This document shows positions 43,101-51,680 of a stretch of 64,000 nt of DNA, piece after piece. Made by a program: the position numbers and the translations under genes. This stretch comes from an uncultured Rhodospirillales bacterium. GTDB taxonomy: Bacteria > Pseudomonadota > Alphaproteobacteria > CACIAM-22H2. A model generated the notes under the pieces. The model saw nothing but the letters and a program-made list of their open reading frames with translations. It was not told where the DNA came from and searched no databases. Every line of letters begins with the position of its first letter. The stretch's first letter is position 1. Location: positions 329,155 through 393,154 of the forward strand of contig CALANV010000013.1 in the NCBI GenBank assembly GCA_937926175.1, read 5' to 3'.

Positions 43101-45031
43101 ACGTCCAGACGACCCCGTTCACGGTGGTGGGCGTCGGCGACATGTCGGGCGACGTGTTCGGAAACGGCATGCTGCGGTCGCGTCATATCCGGCTCATCGC
43201 CGCGTTCGACCATCGGCACATATTCATCGATCCGGCTCCCGATCCGGAAAAGTCCTTCGCTGAACGCGAACGGCTGTTCCGCCTGCCGCGCTCGTCCTGG
43301 GCGGACTACGACCCGGCGCTGATCTCGCCGGGCGGGGGCGTGTTCGACCGCAAACTCAAGTCCATCAAGTTGACGTCGCAAATCAAGCGCGCGCTCGGCG
43401 TCGAGGCGGATTCGATGACGCCGGCGGATCTGATCCGCGCAATCCTGAAGGCGCCCGTCGACCTGCTGTGGCTCGGTGGAATCGGAACGTACGTCAAGGC
43501 GTCCGACGAAACCAATGCCGAGGTCGGCGACCGGGCCAACGATCCCCTTCGCGTCGACGGCCGTGACGTGCGTGCCCGAGTCGTCGGTGAAGGTGCCAAC
43601 CTCGGCTTCACCCAGCGCGGCCGCATCGAATATGCGCGGTACGGCGCCGGCGGCAAAGGCGGACGAATCAATACGGACGCCATCGACAATTCCGCCGGCG
43701 TCGATACCTCCGACCACGAGGTCAACATCAAGATCCTGCTCGACGACATCGTCGCGCGCGGCGACATGACGCTCGAAGAACGCAACCGTCTGCTGGCGCA
43801 GATGAAGGACGAGGTCGCTGCACTCGTTCTGCGCGACAATTACCTTCAGACCCAGGCGATCTCGCTCGCCGAGCGGGAAGGCAGCGCCACATTCGACAGC
43901 TACGTGCGCCTCATGCGCACGCTCGAGCGGTCGGGCCGGCTCAACCGCGCGCTGGAGTTCCTGCCCGATGACGAGGAAATCCAGCGGCGGCAGGCGGCCG
44001 GAGAGGGGCTGACGCGGCCCGAGATCGCCGTACTGCTGGCCTATTCGAAACTCGCACTCTACGACCAGCTCCTGGCGAGCAGCCTTCCCGACGATCCGGC
44101 GGCCGTCGATGATCTTCTCCGCTATTTTCCGGCACCGCTTTCGACCCGCTACCGCGATGCCATTCTTCGGCACCGGCTCCGCCGCGAGATCATCGCGACG
44201 GTCGTCACCAACAGCCTCGTCAACCGGGCGGGACCCGCCTTCGTTCACGACATCGCCGAGCGAAGCGGCGCGTCGGCCGAGGCGATCGCGCGCGCCTACT
44301 TTGTCGTGCGCCGCGTGTTTGGTCTTCGGGATCTCTGGGCGGAGATCGAAGCTCTCGACAATCGCGTGGAAGCCGACGTCCAGTACCGCATGCTGCGCGT
44401 GACGCAGCAGGTGATTCTGCAGGCGGTCCTCTGGTTGCTCCGTCATGCGCAGCCCGCCATCGAGATCGAGAAGCTGATCGCATCGTACGGAGACGGTATC
44501 GCCGAACTTGCGCGCACGATCGATACGGTCCTGGGCCCGGAAGGGCAGGCCGAGCTCGCCCGGGCCACGGAAGCGCTGGTGCAGTCCGGGGTCCTGGATG
44601 ACCTGGCGGTGCGGGTGGCTCGTCTCGAATATCTGCCTGCCGGACTCGACATCGTCCGGATTGCCGGCCACGAGCGTGCCCCGGTGCCGGTCGTCGCCAA
44701 ACGCTACTTCGCGCTCGGAGCGCGGCTCGGAATCGATTGGCTCCGTCAGGCCGCGAGTCGCGTCAGGACCGAAACGGCGTGGCAAAAGATGGCCGTCGCG
44801 GCCATTGTCGACGATCTCGCCGCCATTCAGGGCGAGTTGACGGAGCGCGTCGTTGCCGGAGGCACTGCTTCCGATGAGGCCGATGCCGTCATCGAGGCCT
44901 GGATGGCGCGCCACGGGTCCGGGCTGGCCAGACTCAATGCGATTCTTGCCGAACTCAGGTCGATGCCTGTGCCGGAAATCGCCGCGTTGACCGTTGCCAG
45001 CCGCGAACTGCGGGCATTGGCGGACAGCTGA
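40190..45031 (+). CDS. gdhB: NAD-specific glutamate dehydrogenase, large (about 180 kDa) type
   Basis: A 1,613-residue enzyme that converts glutamate to 2-oxoglutarate and ammonia using NAD, mainly in amino-acid catabolism. The long N-terminal half (to about 700) holds ACT-like regulatory regions. The catalytic part has KAQMVKNAVIVPVGSKGGFYVK with the substrate Lys, then TFSDIAN, GSSGYDHKGMGITARGAW and VGEGANLGFTQ of the NAD domain. The length is usual for the GDH-1600 group of proteobacteria and actinobacteria. No frameshift is seen across 4.8 kb. It is a single-gene unit in front of an MFS transporter. The symbol is the common one for this family. Confidence 0.95.
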   Translation: MPTDMEARKRELIERIVELARIRLGAKAAPAAAFLRAFYANVAPEDMISRTDEDLYGAALALWQFGSTRTPGQPKIRVYTPRFAEHGWSSTHSVVEIVNDDMPFLVDSVTAELNRRDINVHLVIHPIVRVARDGNGVVQAISEGAPESFMHVEIDRQGAFDVMADIAAGLNAVLADVRVSVADWKPMLARIRNVVDELSDRPPPLPADEVRIAREFLSWMADDHFTFLGYREYEFSGEGDGARANVVPGSGLGLCRDDSFLVFDGLRNLGALPPDVRHFVRQPRLMMITKANRRSTVHRPVYLDAILVKCFDRGGRVTGQRLFLGLFTSTAYHQSPRTIPMLAQKVERIVARAGFAPNSHDGKALLHILETFSRNELFQATEDELFEMSLGVLRLQDRQKIALFVRKDSFERFLSCFVYAPRDRYTTELRLRFQKILESAFNGKVIAFSSHFGDETPLVRLHLIIQTTPGRIPDFSIPEITGRLVEAARTFSDKLKDALVALEGEDRGLATWRRYATAFSAAYRESFTPEAAVDDIGKIESVLAGHTTLALDVYRDPDAPSDEIRLRLFHKRRPLPLSDILPILEAFGLRVISETPFEIAPAGSDDRVWMHDFVMVVPAGVELDFPVIKPLLEEAFASVWAGATENDGFNRLVVAARLSVRKVSILRAYAKYLRQIGIPFSQAYMEDALARYPRIAGRVVELFLVRNDPAAREGAEAKAAAIEAEIERLLDQVTSLDDDRILRRFVNLVRATLRTNYFQRDAQGRPKDWISLKLDSGMIDDVPLPRPFVEIFVYSPRVEAIHLRGGKVARGGIRWSDRREDFRTEILGLMKAQMVKNAVIVPVGSKGGFYVKRPPAAEAGREAALAEGIECYKTMMRGLLDVTDNLTVDGVKPPPDVVRHDGDDPYLVVAADKGTATFSDIANGVARDYRFWLGDAFASGGSSGYDHKGMGITARGAWEAVKRHFRELGIDVQTTPFTVVGVGDMSGDVFGNGMLRSRHIRLIAAFDHRHIFIDPAPDPEKSFAERERLFRLPRSSWADYDPALISPGGGVFDRKLKSIKLTSQIKRALGVEADSMTPADLIRAILKAPVDLLWLGGIGTYVKASDETNAEVGDRANDPLRVDGRDVRARVVGEGANLGFTQRGRIEYARYGAGGKGGRINTDAIDNSAGVDTSDHEVNIKILLDDIVARGDMTLEERNRLLAQMKDEVAALVLRDNYLQTQAISLAEREGSATFDSYVRLMRTLERSGRLNRALEFLPDDEEIQRRQAAGEGLTRPEIAVLLAYSKLALYDQLLASSLPDDPAAVDDLLRYFPAPLSTRYRDAILRHRLRREIIATVVTNSLVNRAGPAFVHDIAERSGASAEAIARAYFVVRRVFGLRDLWAEIEALDNRVEADVQYRMLRVTQQVILQAVLWLLRHAQPAIEIEKLIASYGDGIAELARTIDTVLGPEGQAELARATEALVQSGVLDDLAVRVARLEYLPAGLDIVRIAGHERAPVPVVAKRYFALGARLGIDWLRQAASRVRTETAWQKMAVAAIVDDLAAIQGELTERVVAGGTASDEADAVIEAWMARHGSGLARLNAILAELRSMPVPEIAALTVASRELRALADS

Positions 45032-45153
45032 TCGGATCTGTGCGACGCATGCCCGCTCGCGTGATACTTCGACGGCGCCTTGCGTCGATCCGATCAGGGC
45101 GATCCGGCGTACACACCGTCGGGTGAGCCCGCGACGAACGAACGAGCAGACCG

Positions 45154-46416
45154 ATGACCCGATGCGACCGGCGCGCCATCGCCGCCTGGTGTCTTTACGA
45201 TTGGGCGAACTCCGCGTTCCCGGCGGTCATTACGACGTTCGTCTTCTCGACCTATTTCACCACGGCCGTCGCGCCGGACGCGGTCACCGGAACGACGCTC
45301 TGGGGTCGTGCGCTCGCCGTCGCCGGCTTCGCCATCGCGATCCTGAGCCCGCTCCTCGGCTCGATTGCCGACTACACGGGACGCCAGAAATCATGGCTCG
45401 GCTTGTTCAGCGTCATAACCGCACTCGCCATTGCCATGCTGTGGTACGTCCGGCCCGATCCCGGCTCCGTTCCGCTGGCGCTCGTCGGCATCGCGGTGGC
45501 CACGATCGGTTTCGAGGTCGCGACCGTGTTCTACAATGCGCTCCTGCTGGGCGTGGCGCCGGCCAACTACATCGGCAGGGTATCCGGCTGGGCCTGGGGT
45601 CTCGGCTATGTCGGCGGAATCGTCTGTCTGAGCCTGATCCTCACGGTCTTCGTCCTGGCCGAAACGCCGCCTCTCGGGCTCGACAAGTCGTCGGCAGAAC
45701 ACGTCCGAGTCGCGTCGCCGTTCTCCGCACTCTGGTATGCGGTCTTTGCGTTGCCGTTGTTCCTGTTCGTGCGCGAGCCCGCATCCCTGCGCCTGTCGTT
45801 CATGACCGCTTTGCGAAAGGGCATGGCCGAACTCGCGTCGACGCCCGGAACATTGCGCGCGCATCCGCGGTTCGGCTGGTTTCTTCTTGCCAACATGATC
45901 TATACCGACGGGCTGACGACGCTCTTTGCCTTCGGCGGGGTGTATGCCGCCGGTACGTTCGGCATGAGCCTCGACGAGGTTATCGTCTTTGGCATCGCGC
46001 TCAACATTACGGCCGGGGTTGGCGCCCTTGCCTTCGCGTGGATCGACGATTGGATCGGCGCGCGGCCCACGATTGCGATCGGGCTCGCCGCACTCGTCAT
46101 CATCGGGGCCGGGCTCCTGCTCATCGAGTCGAAAACCGCGTTCTGGGCGCTTGGCCTTCTGCTCGGCGCTTTCTTCGGGCCGGTTCAGGCCGCCAGCCGG
46201 TCGCTCGCCGCGCGAATGGCGCCGGCCGAGCATCGCGCCAAGACGTTCGGGCTGTTTGCGCTGTCGGGGAGGATCACGGCCTTCCTCGGGCCGGCTGTGT
46301 TGTCATGGACGACTGCGCTTGCCGCAAGCCAGCGCGCCGGTATGGCGACCATCCTGGTGTTTCTCGCAACCGGCCTCGCCCTCCTCTGGGTCAAGGTCCG
46401 GTCCGACGAACCGTAG
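45154..46416 (+). CDS. MFS transporter, UMF1/Atg22-like
   Basis: A 420-residue membrane protein with about 12 hydrophobic segments. The N-terminal AWCLYDWANSAFPAVITTFVFSTYF is the signature of the UMF1 (Atg22-related) branch of the major facilitator superfamily, and GSIADYTGRQKSW is the loop-2/3 motif. Fungal Atg22 exports amino acids from the vacuole; bacterial substrates are unknown. Proximity to glutamate dehydrogenase makes amino-acid export an attractive but unproven idea. The gap to that gene is about 120 bases. Confidence 0.87.
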   Translation: MTRCDRRAIAAWCLYDWANSAFPAVITTFVFSTYFTTAVAPDAVTGTTLWGRALAVAGFAIAILSPLLGSIADYTGRQKSWLGLFSVITALAIAMLWYVRPDPGSVPLALVGIAVATIGFEVATVFYNALLLGVAPANYIGRVSGWAWGLGYVGGIVCLSLILTVFVLAETPPLGLDKSSAEHVRVASPFSALWYAVFALPLFLFVREPASLRLSFMTALRKGMAELASTPGTLRAHPRFGWFLLANMIYTDGLTTLFAFGGVYAAGTFGMSLDEVIVFGIALNITAGVGALAFAWIDDWIGARPTIAIGLAALVIIGAGLLLIESKTAFWALGLLLGAFFGPVQAASRSLAARMAPAEHRAKTFGLFALSGRITAFLGPAVLSWTTALAASQRAGMATILVFLATGLALLWVKVRSDEP

Positions 46417-46461
46417 CGCGGCAACGACCAATCGTCAGACCGGGTTGCCGGCGATTCGGCC

Positions 46462-48309
46462 TCAGCTTTGCGTCCCGCACGCTGCGGAATCCGCGCCATC
46501 CGTGGCTTTCGCTCGACGAGGCCAGTATTCGACGAGTTTCCATGCCTCGCTTTCGCGCCGGAGCAGGACGGCGGCATCTGCCGGCAATGCCAAGCCGATT
46601 CGTTCCTGCACGTCGACGGGTGCGCAGTACAGAAACACGAACGATTCGTCGGCTGCGTCTGTAAAGGGTTCCGGCGGCTCGTGGGGCTTCATGTGAATCG
46701 TGCGTCCAGGCGCCCAGGCCCGGAAATGCACCTGCATCTCCTCATCGGCCTCGAACGGCGTCGCCAGTGTCATCACCGCATCGGATGGAAGAAGTTTCGC
46801 CAGATTTCTGCCGATCTCGGCGAGTTCAGGCTTGGGTGGTTCCAGATCGAAGCGGAGTTTCGGCGCGAAGGCGACAGGCGCCGCGAGGACCAGCGTCACC
46901 ACGGCTCCGGAGACGGTGGCAGTGATCCGGTCGTCGAAACGGTGCCACAGCGCCAAGAGCTTGTCGCTCAGGAAGACGGCCGCGATGATCAACGCAAGCG
47001 GGCCCAGCTGCGTCTGGTAGCGCCAGAACGATTGTATGTTTCGTCCGGTATCGCCGACGAAGAGGGCTACATACGTGAAAATGAGGAACAACAGGTATCC
47101 GAGAAAGACGACGGCGAAAATCTGTGCGAGCCGCGTCAGACCATCGCGTTTTCTCTTGACGAGCCCGACGAGGGCGAGCGCAAGCGCGATCACGCACAAG
47201 ACGGTGTATCCGCTCTTCTTCGTAAACACGATCGCGATGTTGAAAAGAATCTCCGGCAGCGCGTCGATTTGCCAGTCGGTGATGGCGTGCAGTTTGTTCT
47301 CGCCGCGGCCGCCCATCTGCACGGCAACGTACCAGCGCCAGACCGCGTAAAGGCCGATCGCCGGTCCGAGCCAGATCGGAAGAAAGCGGAGCAGACGCAC
47401 GAACGTCAGACGGCCGGACAGGACCGCGACCGTGATGGCGCCGATGGCCAGCAATCCGGTGAGAACGATGTTGGCCTCCTTGGTGTTGACGAGGGCCGCC
47501 ATGACGAGGCCGAGATAGAGCGCCGTCGCCCGGACGTCCGCGCCGGCCTCGATCCGATGCATGAGGTCGACGAGGAGATAGGCGGCCAGCGCAAGGCAGA
47601 TACCCGTCGCGAAGTCGGCATAATTGGTCAGCACGATCTTCGGCACGAAGGTCGGATTGAGAAGGGTTACGAGCAGGAGGAAGACTGCCGCCGTCACCAC
47701 CGGCCGGCGGATCATCGCGACGCCGGACGCGGTCAGCTTCCTGATGGCTTCCGCAGAGAGCAGGGCCAGCACGCCGCAAAGCGTCACGTTGAACAGGACG
47801 AGCGCCTGCTCGGCCAGCCCGCCTGCCAGCGCACTGACGAGATAGGTAATGAACGGCAGGTTATAGGGAAACGCCGGGAAGAACGAAGCGCTCGGCGGAC
47901 GGTCGATGGCTGGAAACGCGTGATTGTCGAACAGGTATGCCGCGTTCGGCAGCCAGTGCATGAATTCGTCGGTCTGCGACGGCTGCTTTGTCGCGGCGAC
48001 GACGAGGAACGGAACCAGGCAGAAGAGAACCGCAATCGCCAGGCGGTCGATCGGGCGCCCGATCCTGGCGACGCGTATGAGAGCTCCGCCGACACCGAGA
48101 AAAAATGCAGCGGCCAGCGCGAAGAAGGGTATCCCCAACACGCCGCCGGCAGTGAATACGATCGATACGATACCCCAGCCGGCGATGAGTCCGCGGTCGG
48201 GCATGTCGACTCGTCCCGGCAGCGCGCGCCCGATCAGCGCCAGCCCCGCGGCCACGACGGCATAACAGGCCAGAATCCGCATATCGGCGAATGTCGGCAT
48301 CAAACTCAT
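46462..48309 (-). CDS. Polytopic membrane protein, GT-C glycosyltransferase-like
   Basis: A 615-residue protein with about 11-13 membrane segments through residue 500, then a soluble C-terminal domain with VMTLATPFEADEEMQVHFRA and FVFLYCAPVDV. The first periplasmic loop after TM3-4 contains QTDEFMHWLPNAAYLF, an acidic DE-type motif like that of GT39/PMT and ArnT enzymes that use lipid-linked sugars. The family assignment is tentative. The start at 48309 overlaps the stop of the cobC/cobD-type gene by 4 bases. Pairing with a cobalamin gene is odd. Confidence 0.7.
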   Translation of the reverse strand: MSLMPTFADMRILACYAVVAAGLALIGRALPGRVDMPDRGLIAGWGIVSIVFTAGGVLGIPFFALAAAFFLGVGGALIRVARIGRPIDRLAIAVLFCLVPFLVVAATKQPSQTDEFMHWLPNAAYLFDNHAFPAIDRPPSASFFPAFPYNLPFITYLVSALAGGLAEQALVLFNVTLCGVLALLSAEAIRKLTASGVAMIRRPVVTAAVFLLLVTLLNPTFVPKIVLTNYADFATGICLALAAYLLVDLMHRIEAGADVRATALYLGLVMAALVNTKEANIVLTGLLAIGAITVAVLSGRLTFVRLLRFLPIWLGPAIGLYAVWRWYVAVQMGGRGENKLHAITDWQIDALPEILFNIAIVFTKKSGYTVLCVIALALALVGLVKRKRDGLTRLAQIFAVVFLGYLLFLIFTYVALFVGDTGRNIQSFWRYQTQLGPLALIIAAVFLSDKLLALWHRFDDRITATVSGAVVTLVLAAPVAFAPKLRFDLEPPKPELAEIGRNLAKLLPSDAVMTLATPFEADEEMQVHFRAWAPGRTIHMKPHEPPEPFTDAADESFVFLYCAPVDVQERIGLALPADAAVLLRRESEAWKLVEYWPRRAKATDGADSAACGTQS

Positions 48310-49352
48310 CGGCCGGATACCTGCGACGTCATCATTGCGCGCCTTTGCGGCGCTTGCTGCATGGCGGCCGCCAGACGCGCGAAGTCGCGGCCCGGCAGCC
48401 CGAAGCGAAGCCAGTTGGGGCGATTGGAGAATCGGCGTACCCAGATGCCCTGCGCGCCGAGATGCGCGAACAGTTCGGCGGCCCACGGCGTCTCGACCAG
48501 TCGGAACAGCGGTGTGCCGCCGATCACGGTCAGCCCATTCGCCGACAGCGATCGTTCCAGCCGGTCGGCTTCCAATGCGAGCGTCGTGCGCATCTGATCG
48601 ATCCAGGGTTTATCGGCGAGCGCGGTGCATCCGATCGCCAGCGCCGGGCCGCTGACGGGCCAAGGACCGAGTGCCGCACGGAGCGACGATGCCAGCCTGG
48701 GTTCGGCAAGCGCAAAGCCGAGCCGAAGGCCCGGCAGCCCGAAGAACTTCCCGAACGACTTCAGCACGATCAGTCCCGGCATTCCGACATGATCGGCGAC
48801 GCTGGCGTGGGGCATCGCATCCGCAAATGCCTCATCGACGATCAGGGATCCGCCGCGATCGGCGAGCTGCCGTGCTATCGAAAGCAGGCGTTCCGGTGAA
48901 TGAATGCGGCCATCCGGGTTGTTCGGGTTCGCAATGACGATGAAATCGGCGTCGGGGACGGGGTCGAGCGTCTCGACATGGATCACGGACCTGCCGGCGC
49001 TTACCCACACGCGTGAAAGCTCGGCGTAGGTAGGGCCGAGCACCGCGACGGTTCCCGGGCCCAGCACGTAGCTCAACAACTGCAAAATCGCCTGGCTGCC
49101 GGGGGCGGCGACGACGCAATCCGGGTCGCCGATGCCATAGCAGGCTGCTGCCGCGCGACGCAGCGCCAGGTCATCCGCGGGAAGCCGGGTCCAGCAATCG
49201 GCCGGGAGCGGCGGGACTGGATAGGAAAACGGATTGATCCCGGTGGAAAGGTCCAGCCATCCGCTCCGCGGGCGTCCGAACAGGGCTTCGGCTTCGGCAA
49301 GGTTGCCGCCGTGCTGGGCACAGGCGGACGTGCTTGACGACGGAACGATCAC
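48306..49352 (-). CDS. Threonine-phosphate decarboxylase-like PLP enzyme (CobC/CobD)
   Basis: A 348-residue class I/II aminotransferase-fold protein. HGGNLAEAEALFGRPRSGWLDLSTGINPFSYP at the start and APGSQAILQLL, NPNNPDG, DEAFAD and the Lys-bearing SFGKFFGLPGLRLGF are the CobC/CobD marks. The enzyme makes 1-amino-2-propanol phosphate for the lower loop of cobalamin. No other cobalamin gene and no visible cobalamin riboswitch is near. The start is a GTG at 49352 with a weak ribosome site. It lies 39 bases after purH and overlaps the downstream membrane-protein gene. Confidence 0.82.
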   Translation of the reverse strand: MIVPSSSTSACAQHGGNLAEAEALFGRPRSGWLDLSTGINPFSYPVPPLPADCWTRLPADDLALRRAAAACYGIGDPDCVVAAPGSQAILQLLSYVLGPGTVAVLGPTYAELSRVWVSAGRSVIHVETLDPVPDADFIVIANPNNPDGRIHSPERLLSIARQLADRGGSLIVDEAFADAMPHASVADHVGMPGLIVLKSFGKFFGLPGLRLGFALAEPRLASSLRAALGPWPVSGPALAIGCTALADKPWIDQMRTTLALEADRLERSLSANGLTVIGGTPLFRLVETPWAAELFAHLGAQGIWVRRFSNRPNWLRFGLPGRDFARLAAAMQQAPQRRAMMTSQVSGR

Positions 49353-49391
49353 GCCACGGGCCTTTCTGCCGCACGCCGGCGCCCGCCCAGC

Positions 49392-50969
49392 CTAGTGGCG
49401 GAAGTGCCGGAGACCAGTGAACACCATGGCCAGTCCCCGTTCGTCGGCGGCGGCGATGACTTCGGCGTCGCGCATCGATCCGCCGGGCTGGATGACCGCG
49501 GTCGCGCCGGCTTCGGCGGCGGCGAGCAAACCGTCGGCGAACGGAAAGAACGCATCCGATGCGACCACGGATCCGACGGTGCGGCTCTGTGCCTCGCCGG
49601 CGGCCTTGGCGGCCTCGGCCGCCTTCCAGGCGGCGATCCGGGCCGAATCGACACGGCTCATCTGTCCGGCGCCGATGCCGACCGTGGCGCCGTTCTTTGC
49701 ATAGACGATGGCGTTCGACTTGACGTGCTTCGCCACCGCGAACGCGAACAGGAGATCGGCGCGTTCGGCTTCCGACGGCGCACGTTTCGTCACGACCTTC
49801 AGATCGGCGCTCGTGATCCGCCCGTTGTCGCGACTCTGCACCAGGTAGCCGCCGGCAAGGGACTTGACGGTCAGGCCGCCAGTTGCCGGATCTGGCACGC
49901 CGCCGGTCAGAAGCAGGCGCAGGTTCTTCTTTTCGGCGATGATCCGGCGGGCGGCCTCGTCGGCATCGGGTGCGATGATCACTTCGACAAAGATCTTCGC
50001 GATCTCGGCAGCCGTCGCGGCGTCGAGCGGGCGATTGAGTGCGACGATGCCGCCGAACGCGCTCACCGGGTCGCATGCATAGGCCTTGAGATACGCTTCA
50101 TGCAGCGACCGTCCGATCGCCACGCCGCAAGGGTTCGCGTGCTTGATGATGGCGACGGCGGGGGCCTCGAACTCCGCGACGCACTCGAACGCCGCATCGG
50201 TGTCGTTGAGGTTGTTGTAGCTGAGTTCCTTGCCCTGGACCTGCCGTGCGGTCGCGATACCGAACCGGAGCGGGCCGCCTTTGTAAAAGGCAGCCGTCTG
50301 GTGCGGGTTTTCGCCGTACCGAAGTGTCTGCACGAGCTCGCCGGCAAGAACCAGGCGACGCGGATAGGCGTCCTTGAGTTCACCGGAAAACCACTGAGCG
50401 ATCGCCGCGTCATAAGCGGCGGTCCGGGCATAGGCTGCGGCGGCAAGCCGGCGCCGCAATTCAAGCGACGTTGCCCCGTTCTTCGCGTCCATTTCCGTCA
50501 TCACGGCGCCGTAGTCGCTTGGATCGGTGATGACGGCGACAAAATCATGGTTCTTCGCCGCCGCGCGGATCAGCGCCGGCCCGCCGATGTCGATGTTCTC
50601 GATGCACGTGGCGAAATCCCCGCCCTGCGCGACCGTCGCCTCGAACGGGTAAAGGTTCACGACGACGAGGTCGATCGGCGCAATTCCGTGCGTTTCCATC
50701 GCGCGGATGTGATCGGAATTGTCACGGCGTCCGAGAATGCCGCCATGCACCACCGGGTGCAGCGTCTTTACCCGGCCGTCCATGATTTCGGGAAATCCGG
50801 TATGAGCGCTGACCTCGATCACTTCGAGGCCGGCATCGGCGAGTACGCGCGCCGATCCACCCGTCGACAGCAATTCCACCCCGTGACGTGTCAGGCAACG
50901 GGCGAGGTCGAGCAGTCCTGTCTTGTCCGAGACCGAGATCAACGCACGACGGATCCGGATGTCACTCAT
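49392..50969 (-). CDS. purH: Bifunctional AICAR transformylase/IMP cyclohydrolase PurH
   Basis: A 525-residue enzyme catalysing the last two steps of IMP synthesis. The N-terminal cyclohydrolase domain (about 1-190) begins RRALISVSDKTGLLDLARCL and includes GGPALIRAAAKNHDFVAVI. The C-terminal transformylase has RYGENPHQTAAFY, the catalytic KHANPCGVA (Lys-His) and AFGGIVALN. The length is normal. It is the first gene of a run with the cobC/cobD-type and membrane-protein genes. Confidence 0.96.
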   Translation of the reverse strand: MSDIRIRRALISVSDKTGLLDLARCLTRHGVELLSTGGSARVLADAGLEVIEVSAHTGFPEIMDGRVKTLHPVVHGGILGRRDNSDHIRAMETHGIAPIDLVVVNLYPFEATVAQGGDFATCIENIDIGGPALIRAAAKNHDFVAVITDPSDYGAVMTEMDAKNGATSLELRRRLAAAAYARTAAYDAAIAQWFSGELKDAYPRRLVLAGELVQTLRYGENPHQTAAFYKGGPLRFGIATARQVQGKELSYNNLNDTDAAFECVAEFEAPAVAIIKHANPCGVAIGRSLHEAYLKAYACDPVSAFGGIVALNRPLDAATAAEIAKIFVEVIIAPDADEAARRIIAEKKNLRLLLTGGVPDPATGGLTVKSLAGGYLVQSRDNGRITSADLKVVTKRAPSEAERADLLFAFAVAKHVKSNAIVYAKNGATVGIGAGQMSRVDSARIAAWKAAEAAKAAGEAQSRTVGSVVASDAFFPFADGLLAAAEAGATAVIQPGGSMRDAEVIAAADERGLAMVFTGLRHFRH

Positions 50970-51167
50970 GGCAGCTCAAGTGATTGGGGCTGGGTCAGAA
51001 AGGCCGCTCTTATCGCACGAACGCGGGCCAAACGGAAATGGCGTGAGCCGTACGAGGCGGGGGCGCGCCAACCTCCCGGCGCGGTCGTAAAAAAAAGCTT
51101 GGCAGTACCCTTTCTTAACCCGGAATGAAGAGAAAAGGAGGTGAGACGAAGGGAAGTGGAGACAACG

Positions 51168-51647
51168 ATGAGGTGGGCACCTTTATTTCATGGCATCGTT
51201 TTTCTTTTCTTGATCATCGTCTCATTCTGGCTGTCTTTGCCTGCCGACGCACTTCGCCTGGAGGTGAGCGACATTCCGCTTTCCGAGGAAGCGCCGCTCG
51301 CCGCCGACATCAACAGCAACAAGCCGTTCACCGGCGACCAGAGCCGCGGCTTCTACCCCATGCCGTCACAGTCGAGCGCAGATCCGGGGGGTGATTCGCG
51401 ACTTAAGCTCGAATATCGTGCGACCTTCCCGGTCGCGGTTACCGTCGAGACGGACGGCGCCGTTTCCAGCGACAGCGTCGGGACGGATGGGGCGTTGAAC
51501 ATTTCTGCGCACGTGATTTTGACGAAGGCATGGTGGTCGCCAAGCATTTCCGCGTCCCTTCTGAATCTCAACGCCGCTGAAATCGCCGACGGCCGTGTGG
51601 TGCCCGGCCAGACCGCGGTGCGGTCCGAGTGGAAGATCAGGTTCTAG
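51168..51647 (+). CDS. Secreted protein of unknown function
   Basis: A 159-residue protein. A strong signal peptide (residues about 8-26, GIVFLFLIIVSFWLSLPADA) precedes a mature domain of about 130 residues with alternating polar/hydrophobic strands, VTVETDGAVSSDS and a KAWWSPSISASLLNLNA segment near the end. No cysteine occurs in the mature part and no known family was recognised. GGAGGTGAG and GGAAGTGGAG precede the ATG; a GTG at 51156 is an alternative. It is divergent from purH and convergent with the capD-like gene. Confidence 0.65.
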   Translation: MRWAPLFHGIVFLFLIIVSFWLSLPADALRLEVSDIPLSEEAPLAADINSNKPFTGDQSRGFYPMPSQSSADPGGDSRLKLEYRATFPVAVTVETDGAVSSDSVGTDGALNISAHVILTKAWWSPSISASLLNLNAAEIADGRVVPGQTAVRSEWKIRF

Positions 51648-51680
51648 GCGCAGGCGACTACGCAAGCCACTGCCGCAAGA

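Noticed and set aside
43013..44914. 633-codon antisense frame in the same gene
   Set aside because: Same reason: a shadow of the dehydrogenase coding frame with no domain or ribosome site.
46468..48597. 709-codon plus-strand frame opposite the membrane-protein gene
   Set aside because: The minus strand shows regular membrane helices; the plus strand is charged, low-complexity shadow.
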